Both the position numbers and the translations under genes were made by a program. A model generated the notes under the pieces. It was not told the origin of the DNA and did no database searches. It worked only from the letters and a program-made list of their open reading frames with translations. Positions 9,452 to 17,494 of a DNA stretch of 38,975 bases are shown one piece after another. Origin of the DNA: Cryomorphaceae bacterium (GTDB taxonomy: Bacteria > Bacteroidota > Bacteroidia > Flavobacteriales_D > Crocinitomicaceae); assembly GCA_027490665.1 (NCBI GenBank), contig JAIXXP010000004.1, positions 1 to 38,975 of the forward strand. Direction: 5' to 3'. Within the stretch, counting starts at the first letter, position 1; each line of letters opens with the position of its first letter.

Positions 9452-9458
9452 GTTTTAT

Positions 9459-9995
9459 TTATTGTCCGACAACAACTTTTGCAAAACGCAAAACTTTGTC
9501 GTTGAGGTAATAACCCTTTTCTACATCTTCAATTACTTTACCTTTAAGTGCCTCCTCGGGTGCAGGTATATTGGCAATTGCTTCGTGTACGTCGCTGTCA
9601 AACGACAAACCTTTAGCTTCCATTGGTTTGAGGCCTTTTGATTCTAGTATTCCCTTCAGTTGGTTAAAAATCAAGTTGAAACCTTCCTTGATGGCAGTTA
9701 AATCTTCCAAATTTTCATTGGTTGCAATGGCGCGCTCGAAGTTATCTAAAACAGGAAGCATCGAACTGATGACATCTTTACCAGCTGAAGCGATTAAATT
9801 TAGTTTTTCTTCGTTGGTTCTGCGTCGGTAGTTATCGAACTCAGCATAAAGACGCACAAATTTATCTTTGTATTCATCGACCAATTGTTCGCTATTGTTG
9901 TCTTGGCTCTCTTGGTTATCTTGAGGCGTTTGATCTTGGTTTATTTCTTGACCTTGATTTTGTTCTTCGTTAGGTAGCTCGTTCTCGACTGACAT
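9459..9995 (-). CDS. grpE: Nucleotide exchange factor GrpE
   Basis: 178 residues. The N-terminal 37 or so residues are an Asn/Gln/Glu-rich tail, followed by the long dimerising helix (YKDKFVRLYAEFDNYRRRTN) and the head domain (FDSDVHEAIANIPAP, then KGYYLNDKVLRFAKVVV). GrpE drives ADP release from DnaK. The ATG at 9993-9995 was chosen because it puts the acidic tail at the N-terminus; an upstream in-frame start at 10091 would add 32 residues unlike GrpE. It is the first gene of the chaperone-led run with dnaJ. DnaK is not in the window. A perfect -7 box sits only 5 nt upstream of this ATG. Confidence 0.95.
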   Translation of the reverse strand: MSVENELPNEEQNQGQEINQDQTPQDNQESQDNNSEQLVDEYKDKFVRLYAEFDNYRRRTNEEKLNLIASAGKDVISSMLPVLDNFERAIATNENLEDLTAIKEGFNLIFNQLKGILESKGLKPMEAKGLSFDSDVHEAIANIPAPEEALKGKVIEDVEKGYYLNDKVLRFAKVVVGQ

Positions 9996-10000
9996 AATTA

Positions 10001-10008
10001 CAAATTTA
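10001..10008 (-). promoter_or_regulatory. Possible -7 box upstream of grpE
   Basis: Read on the minus strand this is TAAATTTG, a perfect TAnnTTTG match. It ends only 5 nt before the grpE ATG, so transcription would begin at or very near the start codon. It is therefore either a leaderless promoter or a chance match in AT-rich DNA. Confidence 0.3.
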
Positions 10009-10126
10009 TTCGTTGCTTTCTGCTTGACAAATAATAGACCAAGCCCTATTTTGAGACAAGCTGGCAGTAATTTACCTGACACAAGTGTCAAAAAAGCAGT
10101 TTTTCCAGAAGTTGCTGAAGTTTGTG

Positions 10127-10134
10127 TAATTTTG
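10127..10134 (+). promoter_or_regulatory. -7 promoter box upstream of the GumN gene
   Basis: TAATTTTG matches TAnnTTTG perfectly and ends 21 nt before the ATG at 10156. A TTG at 10112-10114 lies nearer than the usual -33 spacing. It shares the 160-bp divergent region with grpE. Confidence 0.45.
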
Positions 10135-10155
10135 AGCTCTCCAAGATTTACCCTT

Positions 10156-10998
10156 ATGAAAAAATTACTGCTCGCCTTCTTGCTCTTTTCAAGCTTCGCT
10201 CAAGCGCAATTGCTGTATCAGATTACAGGAAATGGCCTGACGGAAGCTTCTTATTTGTACGGGACTATTCACATGCTTCCCAAAGAACAATTTGAGCTCA
10301 GCAATAGCCTCAAACGGGCATTTGATGCAGCTACTACCCTTGCCATGGAAGTCGATTTGAATATGAGCGGCGCAGAAAAAATCGCCATTGCACAAAAAGT
10401 ATTGCTTCCAGACGGCAAAACACTCAAAGATTACATGGCTGAACAAGACTACCTTCAACTCAAAATGTACTGCATGGACAGCCTTCAATGGAACGAAGCC
10501 AAATTTGAGCGCAGCAGCAAGCTCAAACCCATGTTTTTCTCGAGCATTTTGATGCAAGAAAGCATGTCAAAAATGGCTTCTTACGAGATGGAATTCAATA
10601 AGATGGCCAAGAAAAAAAAGAAAAATACAATGGGGCTCGAAACCATCGATTTTCAACTTGGCTTGTTTGATCAACTTCCAATGCAAACACAGGTAGACAT
10701 GCTCAAAAAAGATTACAACAGCGATCTCAAAACCTTTGACACCCTCCTAACCTGCTACCTTCAAGAAGATCTTGAAAAACTGAACGTTCTCATGAATGCC
10801 GAAACAGCAGCCTACCCCGAATTCAACGAACTTCTTTTGATCAACAGAAACAAAAGCTGGATTGCACCAATGAGTACTCAAATGCGTAAAGAAAGCACCT
10901 TTTTTGCTGTTGGCGCCGGCCATTTAGGTGGTCCGCAAGGTGTTGTTTCTTTATTGCGCAGCGCTGGCTATACAGTCACTGCCATCAAACAAAACTAA
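10156..10998 (+). CDS. TraB/GumN-family secreted protein
   Basis: 280 residues. The signal peptide is MKKLLLAFLLFSSFAQA, cleaved near residue 17. The family landmarks are YLYGTIHML (33-41) near the N-terminus and FAVGAGHLGGPQGVVSLL near the C-terminus. These GTIH and GxGH elements carry the putative metal-binding residues shared with the eukaryotic Tiki/TraB proteins, so a periplasmic metal-dependent protease-like activity is possible; bacterial members are largely uncharacterised. The ATG at 10156 was chosen because the signal peptide begins there; an upstream in-frame ATG at 10024 would bury it. A lysine run near residue 152 is encoded by an A-rich tract with an A-AAA-AAG heptamer. The nitroreductase follows after 1 nt. 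Confidence 0.88.
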   Translation: MKKLLLAFLLFSSFAQAQLLYQITGNGLTEASYLYGTIHMLPKEQFELSNSLKRAFDAATTLAMEVDLNMSGAEKIAIAQKVLLPDGKTLKDYMAEQDYLQLKMYCMDSLQWNEAKFERSSKLKPMFFSSILMQESMSKMASYEMEFNKMAKKKKKNTMGLETIDFQLGLFDQLPMQTQVDMLKKDYNSDLKTFDTLLTCYLQEDLEKLNVLMNAETAAYPEFNELLLINRNKSWIAPMSTQMRKESTFFAVGAGHLGGPQGVVSLLRSAGYTVTAIKQN

Positions 10999-10999
10999 C

Positions 11000-11725
11000 A
11001 TGGACTTACAAGAACAATTTCAACAAATTATCGAATTCAGACGCAGCAATCGCAAGTTTGACTCCGAAGTAAAGGTCCCTTCTGAGGTCATTGAACGCAG
11101 TTTGCAGCGTGCAATTCTATCCCCAAATTCCAGCAACATGCAACTTTGGGAGTTCCATTGGGTTTCTACCGCCGCTGAAAAAGCAAAGGTTGCAGAACTT
11201 TGTTTAGGGCAATCTGCAGCCAAAACCGCACAAGAATTAGTCGTATTTGTGACGCGTCCAGACAAATGGAAGCAGCGCAAAGACTGGCATTTGGCTCAGG
11301 TGCAAAAAGAAATCAATGGCGAGCCAACAAAGGCTCAAAAAATGATGTTACAATATTACGGAAAGGTCATGCCGTTATTGTATGCAGCCGATCCATTTAG
11401 AATTCTAGCTGGCTTGCGCCTAACCGTCAGCTTTTTTGGCGGCTTATTTAAGCCTTTCTACCGTACTGGCGGTGCTTCTGCCGTAAGGATTGTTACCCAT
11501 AAGTCTTGTGGCTTGGCTGCACAAACTTTCATGCTTTCAATTGCCGCAGAAGGTTTTCATAGTTGCCCTTTAGAGGGTTTTGATGAAAAACGCTTAAAGC
11601 GCCATTTGAAATTGCCGCGCCGCGCAGAAATCAATATGGTCATTGCGGTGGGCTTAGGTACCGAACCAGGTATTTGGGGCGAGCGCGTTCGCGTGCCTTA
11701 TGAAGAAGTCGTTGTCAAGCATTGA
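11000..11725 (+). CDS. Nitroreductase-family FMN oxidoreductase
   Basis: 241 residues. Residues 10-45 carry the family's N-terminal FMN-binding pattern (EFRRSNRKFD, then SPNSSNMQLWEFHWV). The C-terminal half has CGLAAQTFMLSIAAEGFHSCPLEGFD followed by INMVIAVGLG, the usual second flavin-binding region. Such proteins use NAD(P)H to reduce nitro compounds, quinones or flavins, and the true substrate is rarely known. An insertion of about 60 residues between the halves (around WHLAQVQKEINGEPTKAQKM) is longer than in minimal nitroreductases. The start lies 1 nt after the GumN stop, so the two are co-transcribed. The 3' end overlaps the convergent helical-repeat gene by 11 bp. Confidence 0.9.
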   Translation: MDLQEQFQQIIEFRRSNRKFDSEVKVPSEVIERSLQRAILSPNSSNMQLWEFHWVSTAAEKAKVAELCLGQSAAKTAQELVVFVTRPDKWKQRKDWHLAQVQKEINGEPTKAQKMMLQYYGKVMPLLYAADPFRILAGLRLTVSFFGGLFKPFYRTGGASAVRIVTHKSCGLAAQTFMLSIAAEGFHSCPLEGFDEKRLKRHLKLPRRAEINMVIAVGLGTEPGIWGERVRVPYEEVVVKH

Positions 11726-12239
11726 GATAATTACGAATCCCTACTTTAAGCGCCGGTTTCATTTCTCCTAACTCCTGGATAATTCCAATTTGGGCTTTTA
11801 CCTCCTGATCAATTTCAGGATACATTTTCACAAATCTTTTGAGGTGATAAAGCGCATAGACCCGATTGGCTACCGCGCTTTCAGGATGAGCAAAAACCTC
11901 AAAGCAGCAATTCAATAACTCCGCTTTGAATCTTCTTTTGATCGGCAACTCGAGCAAAACAACTAGTAAACTTCTTTGGATGCTATGGTTGCTGGTCTCT
12001 AGCAAACCCGCCGTTAGTTGATCTTGATAAGGTGCAACTAAAGAAGGCTTGGCTTTGGCAATATGCACGAGCATCCAGGCGCTGTAGGCCGGCACCGGAT
12101 GAGGTTTGTCAGACAACGAAAGATGGAGCAACAGTGGAATTGCTTTTGGATGCTCCAAGAAATATTGATGAAAGTCCGTAAAGCGAGGCTTCTTAGCCCG
12201 CGCTAAAATAAATTCCTCAACGGCACTCTCATCTAACAC
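11715..12239 (-). CDS. Small HEAT-like helical protein coupled to clpC
   Basis: 174 residues, predicted all-alpha, with repeated paired helices typical of HEAT/armadillo-like solenoids (for example PAYSAWMLVHIAKAKPSL, HSIQRSLLVVLLELPIKRRF, AVANRVYALYHLKRFVKMYP). It has no signal peptide, so it is cytoplasmic. The start is GTG at 12237-12239, which overlaps the clpC stop by one base in the string TAGTG; no in-frame ATG is nearby. Reinitiation after ClpC translation is therefore likely. I recall similar short proteins in Flavobacteriia, sometimes mislabelled adenylosuccinate lyase, but there is no lyase signature here. I do not recognise a function. The tight coupling suggests it works with ClpC, perhaps as an adaptor. 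The 3' end overlaps the nitroreductase gene. Confidence 0.75.
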   Translation of the reverse strand: MLDESAVEEFILARAKKPRFTDFHQYFLEHPKAIPLLLHLSLSDKPHPVPAYSAWMLVHIAKAKPSLVAPYQDQLTAGLLETSNHSIQRSLLVVLLELPIKRRFKAELLNCCFEVFAHPESAVANRVYALYHLKRFVKMYPEIDQEVKAQIGIIQELGEMKPALKVGIRNYLNA

Positions 12240-14773
12240 TATTCTGCTTTAGGATCTGCTTTCTTTTTGGTCGGCTTCGCTTTTTCGATGCTAAGTTTCA
12301 ATGCGTCTTGTCCGGTTTCAAAATCGAGTACAATGGTGTCGCCTTCCTGCAAGTTAGAGTTGATGATTTCTTCGGCAAGTGGGTCTTCGATGTATTTTTG
12401 AATGGCTCTTTTGAGTGGACGCGCACCGAATTTTTCGTCGTAGCCTCTTTCGGCAATGAAATCTTTGGCAGCGGAGGTGCAGCTCACGTGGTAGCCGAGG
12501 TTACCAATGCGCAACAAAAGCTTTTCGAGTTCGATGTCGATAATGAGGTGGATGTCTTCGCGCTTGAGTGACTTAAACATGATCATGTCGTCGACGCGGT
12601 TCAAAAATTCGGGTGAAAACGCTTTGCGTAAGGCGTTTTGAACCACGGAAAGTGCATTTTGTTCTTGGGCCTCCTGCTGTGCTTTGGTACCAAAACCCAT
12701 TCCAGTTCCGAAGTCGGCAAGCTGGCGCGCACCAATATTGGAGGTCATGATGAGGATGGTGTTTTTGAAGTCGATTTTGCGCCCTAAACCATCGGTCATG
12801 TGGCCGTCGTCGAGTACTTGCAACAACAAATTGAATACATCGGGATGCGCCTTTTCGATTTCGTCTAACAAGACAATTGCGTAAGGCTTGCGACGAACCT
12901 TTTCAGTGAGCTGACCACCTTCTTCATAGCCAACGTATCCTGGAGGGGCGCCTACAAGGCGAGAAATAGAGAATTTCTCCATGTATTCGGACATGTCTAC
13001 GCGGATGAGTGCGTCGTCGGAATCAAAGAGGTTTTTAGCGAGTATTTTGGCGAGTTGTGTTTTACCAACACCTGTTGGGCCTAAAAAGAAGAAGGAACCA
13101 ATTGGTTTGTTGGGGTCTTTTAAGCCGGCGCGGTTGCGCTGAATGGCTCGAACCACTTTTGCAACTGCATCGTCTTGACCAATTACCTTTCCACGGATTT
13201 GCTCGGCCATTTTGACGAGCTTACCGAGTTCTGACTCGGATATTTTAGTCACCGGCACACCGCTCATCATGGAAACCACCTCTGCGACATTTTCTTCGGT
13301 AACAACCACGCGGTTGTTTTTAGCTTCTTCTTCCCATTTGGTTTTGGCAGCTTCGAGGTCTTCTTGCAACTTGCGCTCGGCATCGCGGAGTTCGGCTGCT
13401 TTTTCGTATTGTTGAGAGCGAATGACTTCTGCTTTTTGGCCCTTTAAGCCTTCGATTAAACCCTCAATATCGGTAATTTCTTTGGGAACATGTAAATTGG
13501 TAATATGTACTCTTGAACCAACTTCATCGAGTGCATCTATCGCTTTGTCTGGCAAATGGCGATCGGTGATATAGCGCTCGGTCAGCTTTACGCAAGCTGC
13601 GATTGCTTCGTCGGTGTAGCGCACACTGTGGTGATCTTCGTAGCGCTCCTTGATATTGTTGAGGATTTGAATGGTTTCGTCTACGGAAGTAGGCTCGATG
13701 ATGACTTTTTGGAAGCGACGCTCCAACGCACCGTCTTTTTCGATGTATTGGCGGTATTCATCGAGGGTGGTGGCGCCAATTGCTTGCATTTCGCCTCTGG
13801 CGAGTGCTGGCTTGAACATATTGGAAGCATCTAGCGAACCGCTTGCACCACCCGCACCAATAATGGTGTGGATTTCATCAATAAATAGAATGATGTCTGG
13901 GTTCTTTTCGATTTCTTGCATTACTGCTTTCATGCGTTCTTCGAACTGGCCTCTGTATTTTGTCCCGGCAACTAAAGAAGCTAAGTCAAGCGATACGATG
14001 CGTTTGTTGAAAAGAATGCGCGATACTTTGCGCTGGACAATACGCAAAGCCAAACCTTCGGCAATGGCTGACTTTCCAACACCGGGTTCTCCAATTAAAA
14101 TTGGATTGTTCTTTTTGCGGCGCGACAAAATTTGACTCACGCGTTCGATTTCTTTTTCGCGGCCAACAATTGGATCTAGACGGCCGAGCTCAGCCATTTT
14201 GGTGAGGTCGCGACCGAAGTTGTCGAGGACTGGCGTTTTGGATTTTGGATCTGCGCTTTTGCGCTGTGACTGGCCGAAGTTTTCTTCGCCTTCTTCTTGG
14301 CCTGAACCCGGAAATTCGGCACGTGGTTGTTGTTTATCTTGTAACATAAGTTCGTATTCTTCTCTGGCATTGGCGTACATGACACCGTATTTATTAAGTA
14401 ATTGGCACGCAACGGCGTCTTCGTAGCGCAAGATGGTGAGCAAAAGGTGTTCTGTGCCAATGATATTTTGTTTGAATTCTTTGGCTTCTAAGTAAGATTG
14501 CTTGATGATGTTTTCGGCTTGTTTCAAGAGCGGAACGTTGTGATTAACGAGCTCGCGGACGGCACTTTTGGCAAGAATTTTCTCGATTTCGTCTTTGAGC
14601 TGTTCTAAATCGATGTTGAATTCTTTCATGATGCGTATGGCAGTGCCTTCATTGAGGCGAATAAGACCTAACAACAAATGCTCTGCACCGAGAAACTCAT
14701 TAGACAAGCGCACAGCTTCATCTCGGCTGTAGTTGATCATGTCTTTGACACGTGGAGAAAATTTAGCTTCCAT
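12239..14773 (-). CDS. clpC: ATP-dependent Clp protease ATPase subunit ClpC
   Basis: 844 residues, a two-ring Hsp100 unfoldase that feeds ClpP. The N-domain double repeat is at 1-145 (DEAVRLSNEFLGAEHLLLGL, then NIIGTEHLLLTILR). Walker A of D1 is GEPGVGKS (228-235) with Walker B ILFIDEIH. A middle domain of about 430-490 contains a UVR-like stretch (QQYEKAAELRDAERKLQ) that marks ClpC rather than ClpB. Walker A of D2 is GPTGVGKT (565-572), with VLLDEIEKAHPDVFN and the pore loop SEYMEKFSISRLVGAPPGYV after it. The C-terminal D2-small domain is complete (ERGYDEKFGARPLKRAIQ). An acidic/Gln linker at 145-175 follows the N-domain. It is divergent from gyrA across 173 bp and has its own -7 box at 14793-14800. 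It overlaps the downstream helical protein by 1 nt. Confidence 0.96.
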   Translation of the reverse strand: MEAKFSPRVKDMINYSRDEAVRLSNEFLGAEHLLLGLIRLNEGTAIRIMKEFNIDLEQLKDEIEKILAKSAVRELVNHNVPLLKQAENIIKQSYLEAKEFKQNIIGTEHLLLTILRYEDAVACQLLNKYGVMYANAREEYELMLQDKQQPRAEFPGSGQEEGEENFGQSQRKSADPKSKTPVLDNFGRDLTKMAELGRLDPIVGREKEIERVSQILSRRKKNNPILIGEPGVGKSAIAEGLALRIVQRKVSRILFNKRIVSLDLASLVAGTKYRGQFEERMKAVMQEIEKNPDIILFIDEIHTIIGAGGASGSLDASNMFKPALARGEMQAIGATTLDEYRQYIEKDGALERRFQKVIIEPTSVDETIQILNNIKERYEDHHSVRYTDEAIAACVKLTERYITDRHLPDKAIDALDEVGSRVHITNLHVPKEITDIEGLIEGLKGQKAEVIRSQQYEKAAELRDAERKLQEDLEAAKTKWEEEAKNNRVVVTEENVAEVVSMMSGVPVTKISESELGKLVKMAEQIRGKVIGQDDAVAKVVRAIQRNRAGLKDPNKPIGSFFFLGPTGVGKTQLAKILAKNLFDSDDALIRVDMSEYMEKFSISRLVGAPPGYVGYEEGGQLTEKVRRKPYAIVLLDEIEKAHPDVFNLLLQVLDDGHMTDGLGRKIDFKNTILIMTSNIGARQLADFGTGMGFGTKAQQEAQEQNALSVVQNALRKAFSPEFLNRVDDMIMFKSLKREDIHLIIDIELEKLLLRIGNLGYHVSCTSAAKDFIAERGYDEKFGARPLKRAIQKYIEDPLAEEIINSNLQEGDTIVLDFETGQDALKLSIEKAKPTKKKADPKAE

Positions 14774-14792
14774 TATTTACGATTGCTTGTCA

Positions 14793-14800
14793 CAAATATA
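14793..14800 (-). promoter_or_regulatory. -7 promoter box of clpC
   Basis: On the minus strand the sequence is TATATTTG, a perfect TAnnTTTG match that ends 19 nt before the clpC ATG. It sits in the 173-bp divergent clpC/gyrA region. No convincing -33 TTG is seen at normal spacing. Confidence 0.5.
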
Positions 14801-14899
14801 ACTTTTATCTCTGCATGACATCCGGTTTTATTCACAATTTATCGACGCATTTTGTTAGTAAAAAATAGGAAAGGCAGGCCGCGGGGGGCTTCAATTTAT

Positions 14900-14907
14900 T
14901 AATTTTG
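14900..14907 (+). promoter_or_regulatory. -7 promoter box of gyrA
   Basis: TAATTTTG matches TAnnTTTG perfectly and ends 39 nt before the gyrA ATG. A G-rich run (14882-14888) lies just upstream. The rest of the 173-bp clpC/gyrA gap shows no other element I can support. Confidence 0.45.
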
Positions 14908-14946
14908 ATACGCTAATTAATTTAACGCATAGACTAACTCAAAAAT

Positions 14947-17484
14947 ATGGCTGAAGGCGAAAAAATCATTCAGATCAACATCGAAGATGAAATGAAATCA
15001 GCATACATCGATTATTCGATGTCTGTAATTGTCTCACGTGCACTCCCCGACGTACGCGACGGCTTCAAACCCGTGCACCGCAGGGTGCTCTACGGAATGC
15101 AAGATCTCGGTGTATTCTCCAATCGTCCGCACAAGAAATCTGCAAGAATCGTAGGTGAAGTATTAGGTAAGTATCACCCACACGGCGACAGCTCTGTTTA
15201 CGACACCATGGTGCGTATGGCCCAACCTTGGTCTTTGCGTTATCCACTTGTCGATGGCCAGGGTAACTTTGGTTCGGTAGATGGCGACAGTCCAGCTGCT
15301 ATGCGTTACACCGAGGCGCGTTTGCGTAAAATTGCCGAAGAAATGCTCGACGACCTCGAGAAAGAAACCGTCGATTTTCGTCCTAACTTCGACGACTCCC
15401 TTGAAGAACCAAGCGTTTTACCAACCAAAATCCCGAACCTCTTAGTAAACGGTGCAGCTGGTATCGCAGTGGGTATGGCCACCAACATGGCACCTCACAA
15501 CCTTACTGAAGTTGTGGATGGCACCATCGCCTACATCGAAAACCGCGACATCACCCCTGAAGAATTACTCAACTACATTAAAGCACCCGATTTCCCAACC
15601 GGCGGAATCATCTATGGCTACGAAGGTGTACGCGATGCTTTCCTTACTGGCCGCGGCCGCGTCGTAATCCGCGGAAAAGCAGAAATCGAAGAAGAAAACG
15701 GACGCGAACAAATCATCGTTACCGAAATCCCTTATCAGGTCAACAAAGCCGAAATGATCAAAAAAATCGCTGACTTAGTCAACGACAAAAAGATCGAAGG
15801 TATTTCCGACTTGCGCGATGAGTCTGACCGCAACGGGATGCGCATTGTATTTGAAATCAAACGCGACGCCATTGCCAATGTTGTTCTCAACAAACTTTAC
15901 AAGTTTACCCAACTTCAAACCTCATTCTCTGTCAACAATATTTGTTTGGTAGATGGCCGCCCTCGCCTATTAAACGTGCGCGACCTCATCCAAGAATTTG
16001 TTGAGTTCCGCCACGAAGTCGTGATTCGCCGCACGCGCTACGACCTCCGCAAAGCCGAAGAGCGCGCTCACATCCTCGAAGGGCTCATCATTGCTTCAGA
16101 CAACATCGACGAAGTCATTGAAATCATCAAAACTTCCTCGAGCCCAGACGACGCCCGCGACCGTTTGGCAACGCGTTTTGGCTTGTCAGATATCCAAACC
16201 CGCGCTATTGTCGACATGCGTTTGCGCCAACTCACCGGCCTAGAGCAAGACAAACTCCGTGCAGAATTCGACGAGCTCATGAAGCTCATCGCCGACCTCA
16301 AAGATATCCTCGACAAAGAAGAGCGCCGCATGCAGATCATCAAAGATGAACTACTCGAAGTACGTGCTAAATACGGCGACGAACGCCGCTCTTCCATCGA
16401 ATACAGCGCAAGCGAAATGCGCATGGAAGACCTCATCGCCGACGAAGAAGTAGTCGTTACAATTTCACACGCAGGCTACATCAAGCGCACCAACTTGGCA
16501 GAATACAAAGTTCAGAACCGCGGCGGTATGGGCTCCAAAGGCTCCGCTACCCGCGACCAAGACTTCCTAGAGCACCTTTTTGTTGCCACCAACCACAACT
16601 ACCTCCTCATCTTCACCGAAAAAGGACGTTGTTTCTGGATGCGTGTCTACGAAATTCCGGAAGGCAACAAAACTTCCAAAGGGCGCGCCATTCAAAACCT
16701 CATCAATATCCCAGGAGACGACAAAGTCAAAGCCTACGTTAAAGTCCTCGACCTCACAGACAAAGACTACGTAGAAAACAACTTTATCGTGATGTGCACC
16801 AAACAAGGTGTCATTAAGAAAACCTCACTTGAGGCCTATTCTCGTCCGCGCAGCAATGGTATCAACGCCATTGGCATCCGCGACAACGACGAACTACTCG
16901 AGGCAAAACTCACCAACGGTAGCAACGAAATCGTATTGGCAACGAGCGAAGGCCGCGCCATTCGTTTCAATGAAGCCACTGTTCGTCCAATGGGCCGCAA
17001 TGCCTCTGGGGTGCGCGGTGTTAGCCTCACCTCACCAACCGATGTCGTAATTGGCATGATCTGCGTCGAGGATATCTTCTCTACAATATTAGTGGTTTCA
17101 GAAAAAGGCTACGGCAAACGTACCTTCCTCAACGATCCAGAAGACAAAGAACCTGTATACCGCATTACCAACCGCGGTGGTAAAGGTGTCAAAACACTCA
17201 ATATCACCGAGAAAACTGGCAAACTCCTTTCGATTCAAAATGTATTTGACGAAGACGACCTCATGATCATCACTAAATCTGGTGTCACAATCCGCATGCA
17301 CATCGATACCATCCGCACCATGGGACGCGCTGCTCAAGGCGTGAAACTCATCAACCTCAGATCTAACGCTGAAATCGCAGCTATTGCTCGCGTACCGCGC
17401 GCAGAAGACGAAGACGAAGCAGACACCATTGAAGGTGCAGAAAATGGCACGGAAATTGAAAACAACGAAGCGCAAAGCGAATAA
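14947..17484 (+). CDS. gyrA: DNA gyrase subunit A
   Basis: 845 residues, the DNA-cleaving subunit of gyrase, which introduces negative supercoils with GyrB. The breakage-reunion domain opens with [20 protein letters not shown]. The catalytic Tyr121 lies in [10 protein letters not shown] with Arg120 beside it. The quinolone region reads [12 protein letters not shown]82 and D86 correspond to E. coli S83 and D87 and are both the susceptible-type residues. The C-terminal beta-pinwheel is complete. Its GyrA box is QNRGGMG at the first blade, with Met in place of the usual Lys, and a second copy-like phrase NRGGKG occurs later. An acidic tail (about residues 817-845, rich in Glu/Asp) ends the protein. 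It is monocistronic or leads the TPR gene that starts 10 bp downstream. Confidence 0.98.
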   Translation: MAEGEKIIQINIEDEMKSAYIDYSMSVIVSRALPDVRDGFKPVHRRVLYGMQDLGVFSNRPHKKSARIVGEVLGKYHPHGDSSVYDTMVRMAQPWSLRYPLVDGQGNFGSVDGDSPAAMRYTEARLRKIAEEMLDDLEKETVDFRPNFDDSLEEPSVLPTKIPNLLVNGAAGIAVGMATNMAPHNLTEVVDGTIAYIENRDITPEELLNYIKAPDFPTGGIIYGYEGVRDAFLTGRGRVVIRGKAEIEEENGREQIIVTEIPYQVNKAEMIKKIADLVNDKKIEGISDLRDESDRNGMRIVFEIKRDAIANVVLNKLYKFTQLQTSFSVNNICLVDGRPRLLNVRDLIQEFVEFRHEVVIRRTRYDLRKAEERAHILEGLIIASDNIDEVIEIIKTSSSPDDARDRLATRFGLSDIQTRAIVDMRLRQLTGLEQDKLRAEFDELMKLIADLKDILDKEERRMQIIKDELLEVRAKYGDERRSSIEYSASEMRMEDLIADEEVVVTISHAGYIKRTNLAEYKVQNRGGMGSKGSATRDQDFLEHLFVATNHNYLLIFTEKGRCFWMRVYEIPEGNKTSKGRAIQNLINIPGDDKVKAYVKVLDLTDKDYVENNFIVMCTKQGVIKKTSLEAYSRPRSNGINAIGIRDNDELLEAKLTNGSNEIVLATSEGRAIRFNEATVRPMGRNASGVRGVSLTSPTDVVIGMICVEDIFSTILVVSEKGYGKRTFLNDPEDKEPVYRITNRGGKGVKTLNITEKTGKLLSIQNVFDEDDLMIITKSGVTIRMHIDTIRTMGRAAQGVKLINLRSNAEIAAIARVPRAEDEDEADTIEGAENGTEIENNEAQSE

Positions 17485-17494
17485 AATTTAAACC

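Noticed and set aside
9996-10091. N-terminal extension of grpE to 10091
   Set aside because: The added residues are not GrpE-like; the acidic Asn/Gln-rich tail begins naturally at the ATG at 9995.
13671-14135. 154-codon plus-strand open frame opposite clpC
   Set aside because: It lies wholly within the conserved AAA+ domain of ClpC on the other strand and shows Ser/Arg-rich antisense composition.
14774-14946. Possible small RNA or tRNA gene in the largest gap
   Set aside because: No cloverleaf or stable hairpin with a T-tract is visible; the two promoter boxes account for the conserved-looking parts.
15187-15204. Possible quinolone-resistance change in gyrA
   Set aside because: Both key positions carry the susceptible-type residues (Ser82 and Asp86).
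15650-15662. GC-rich palindrome (NotI-type site) in gyrA
   Set aside because: It is explained by Gly-Arg codons in the coding sequence and has no other context.
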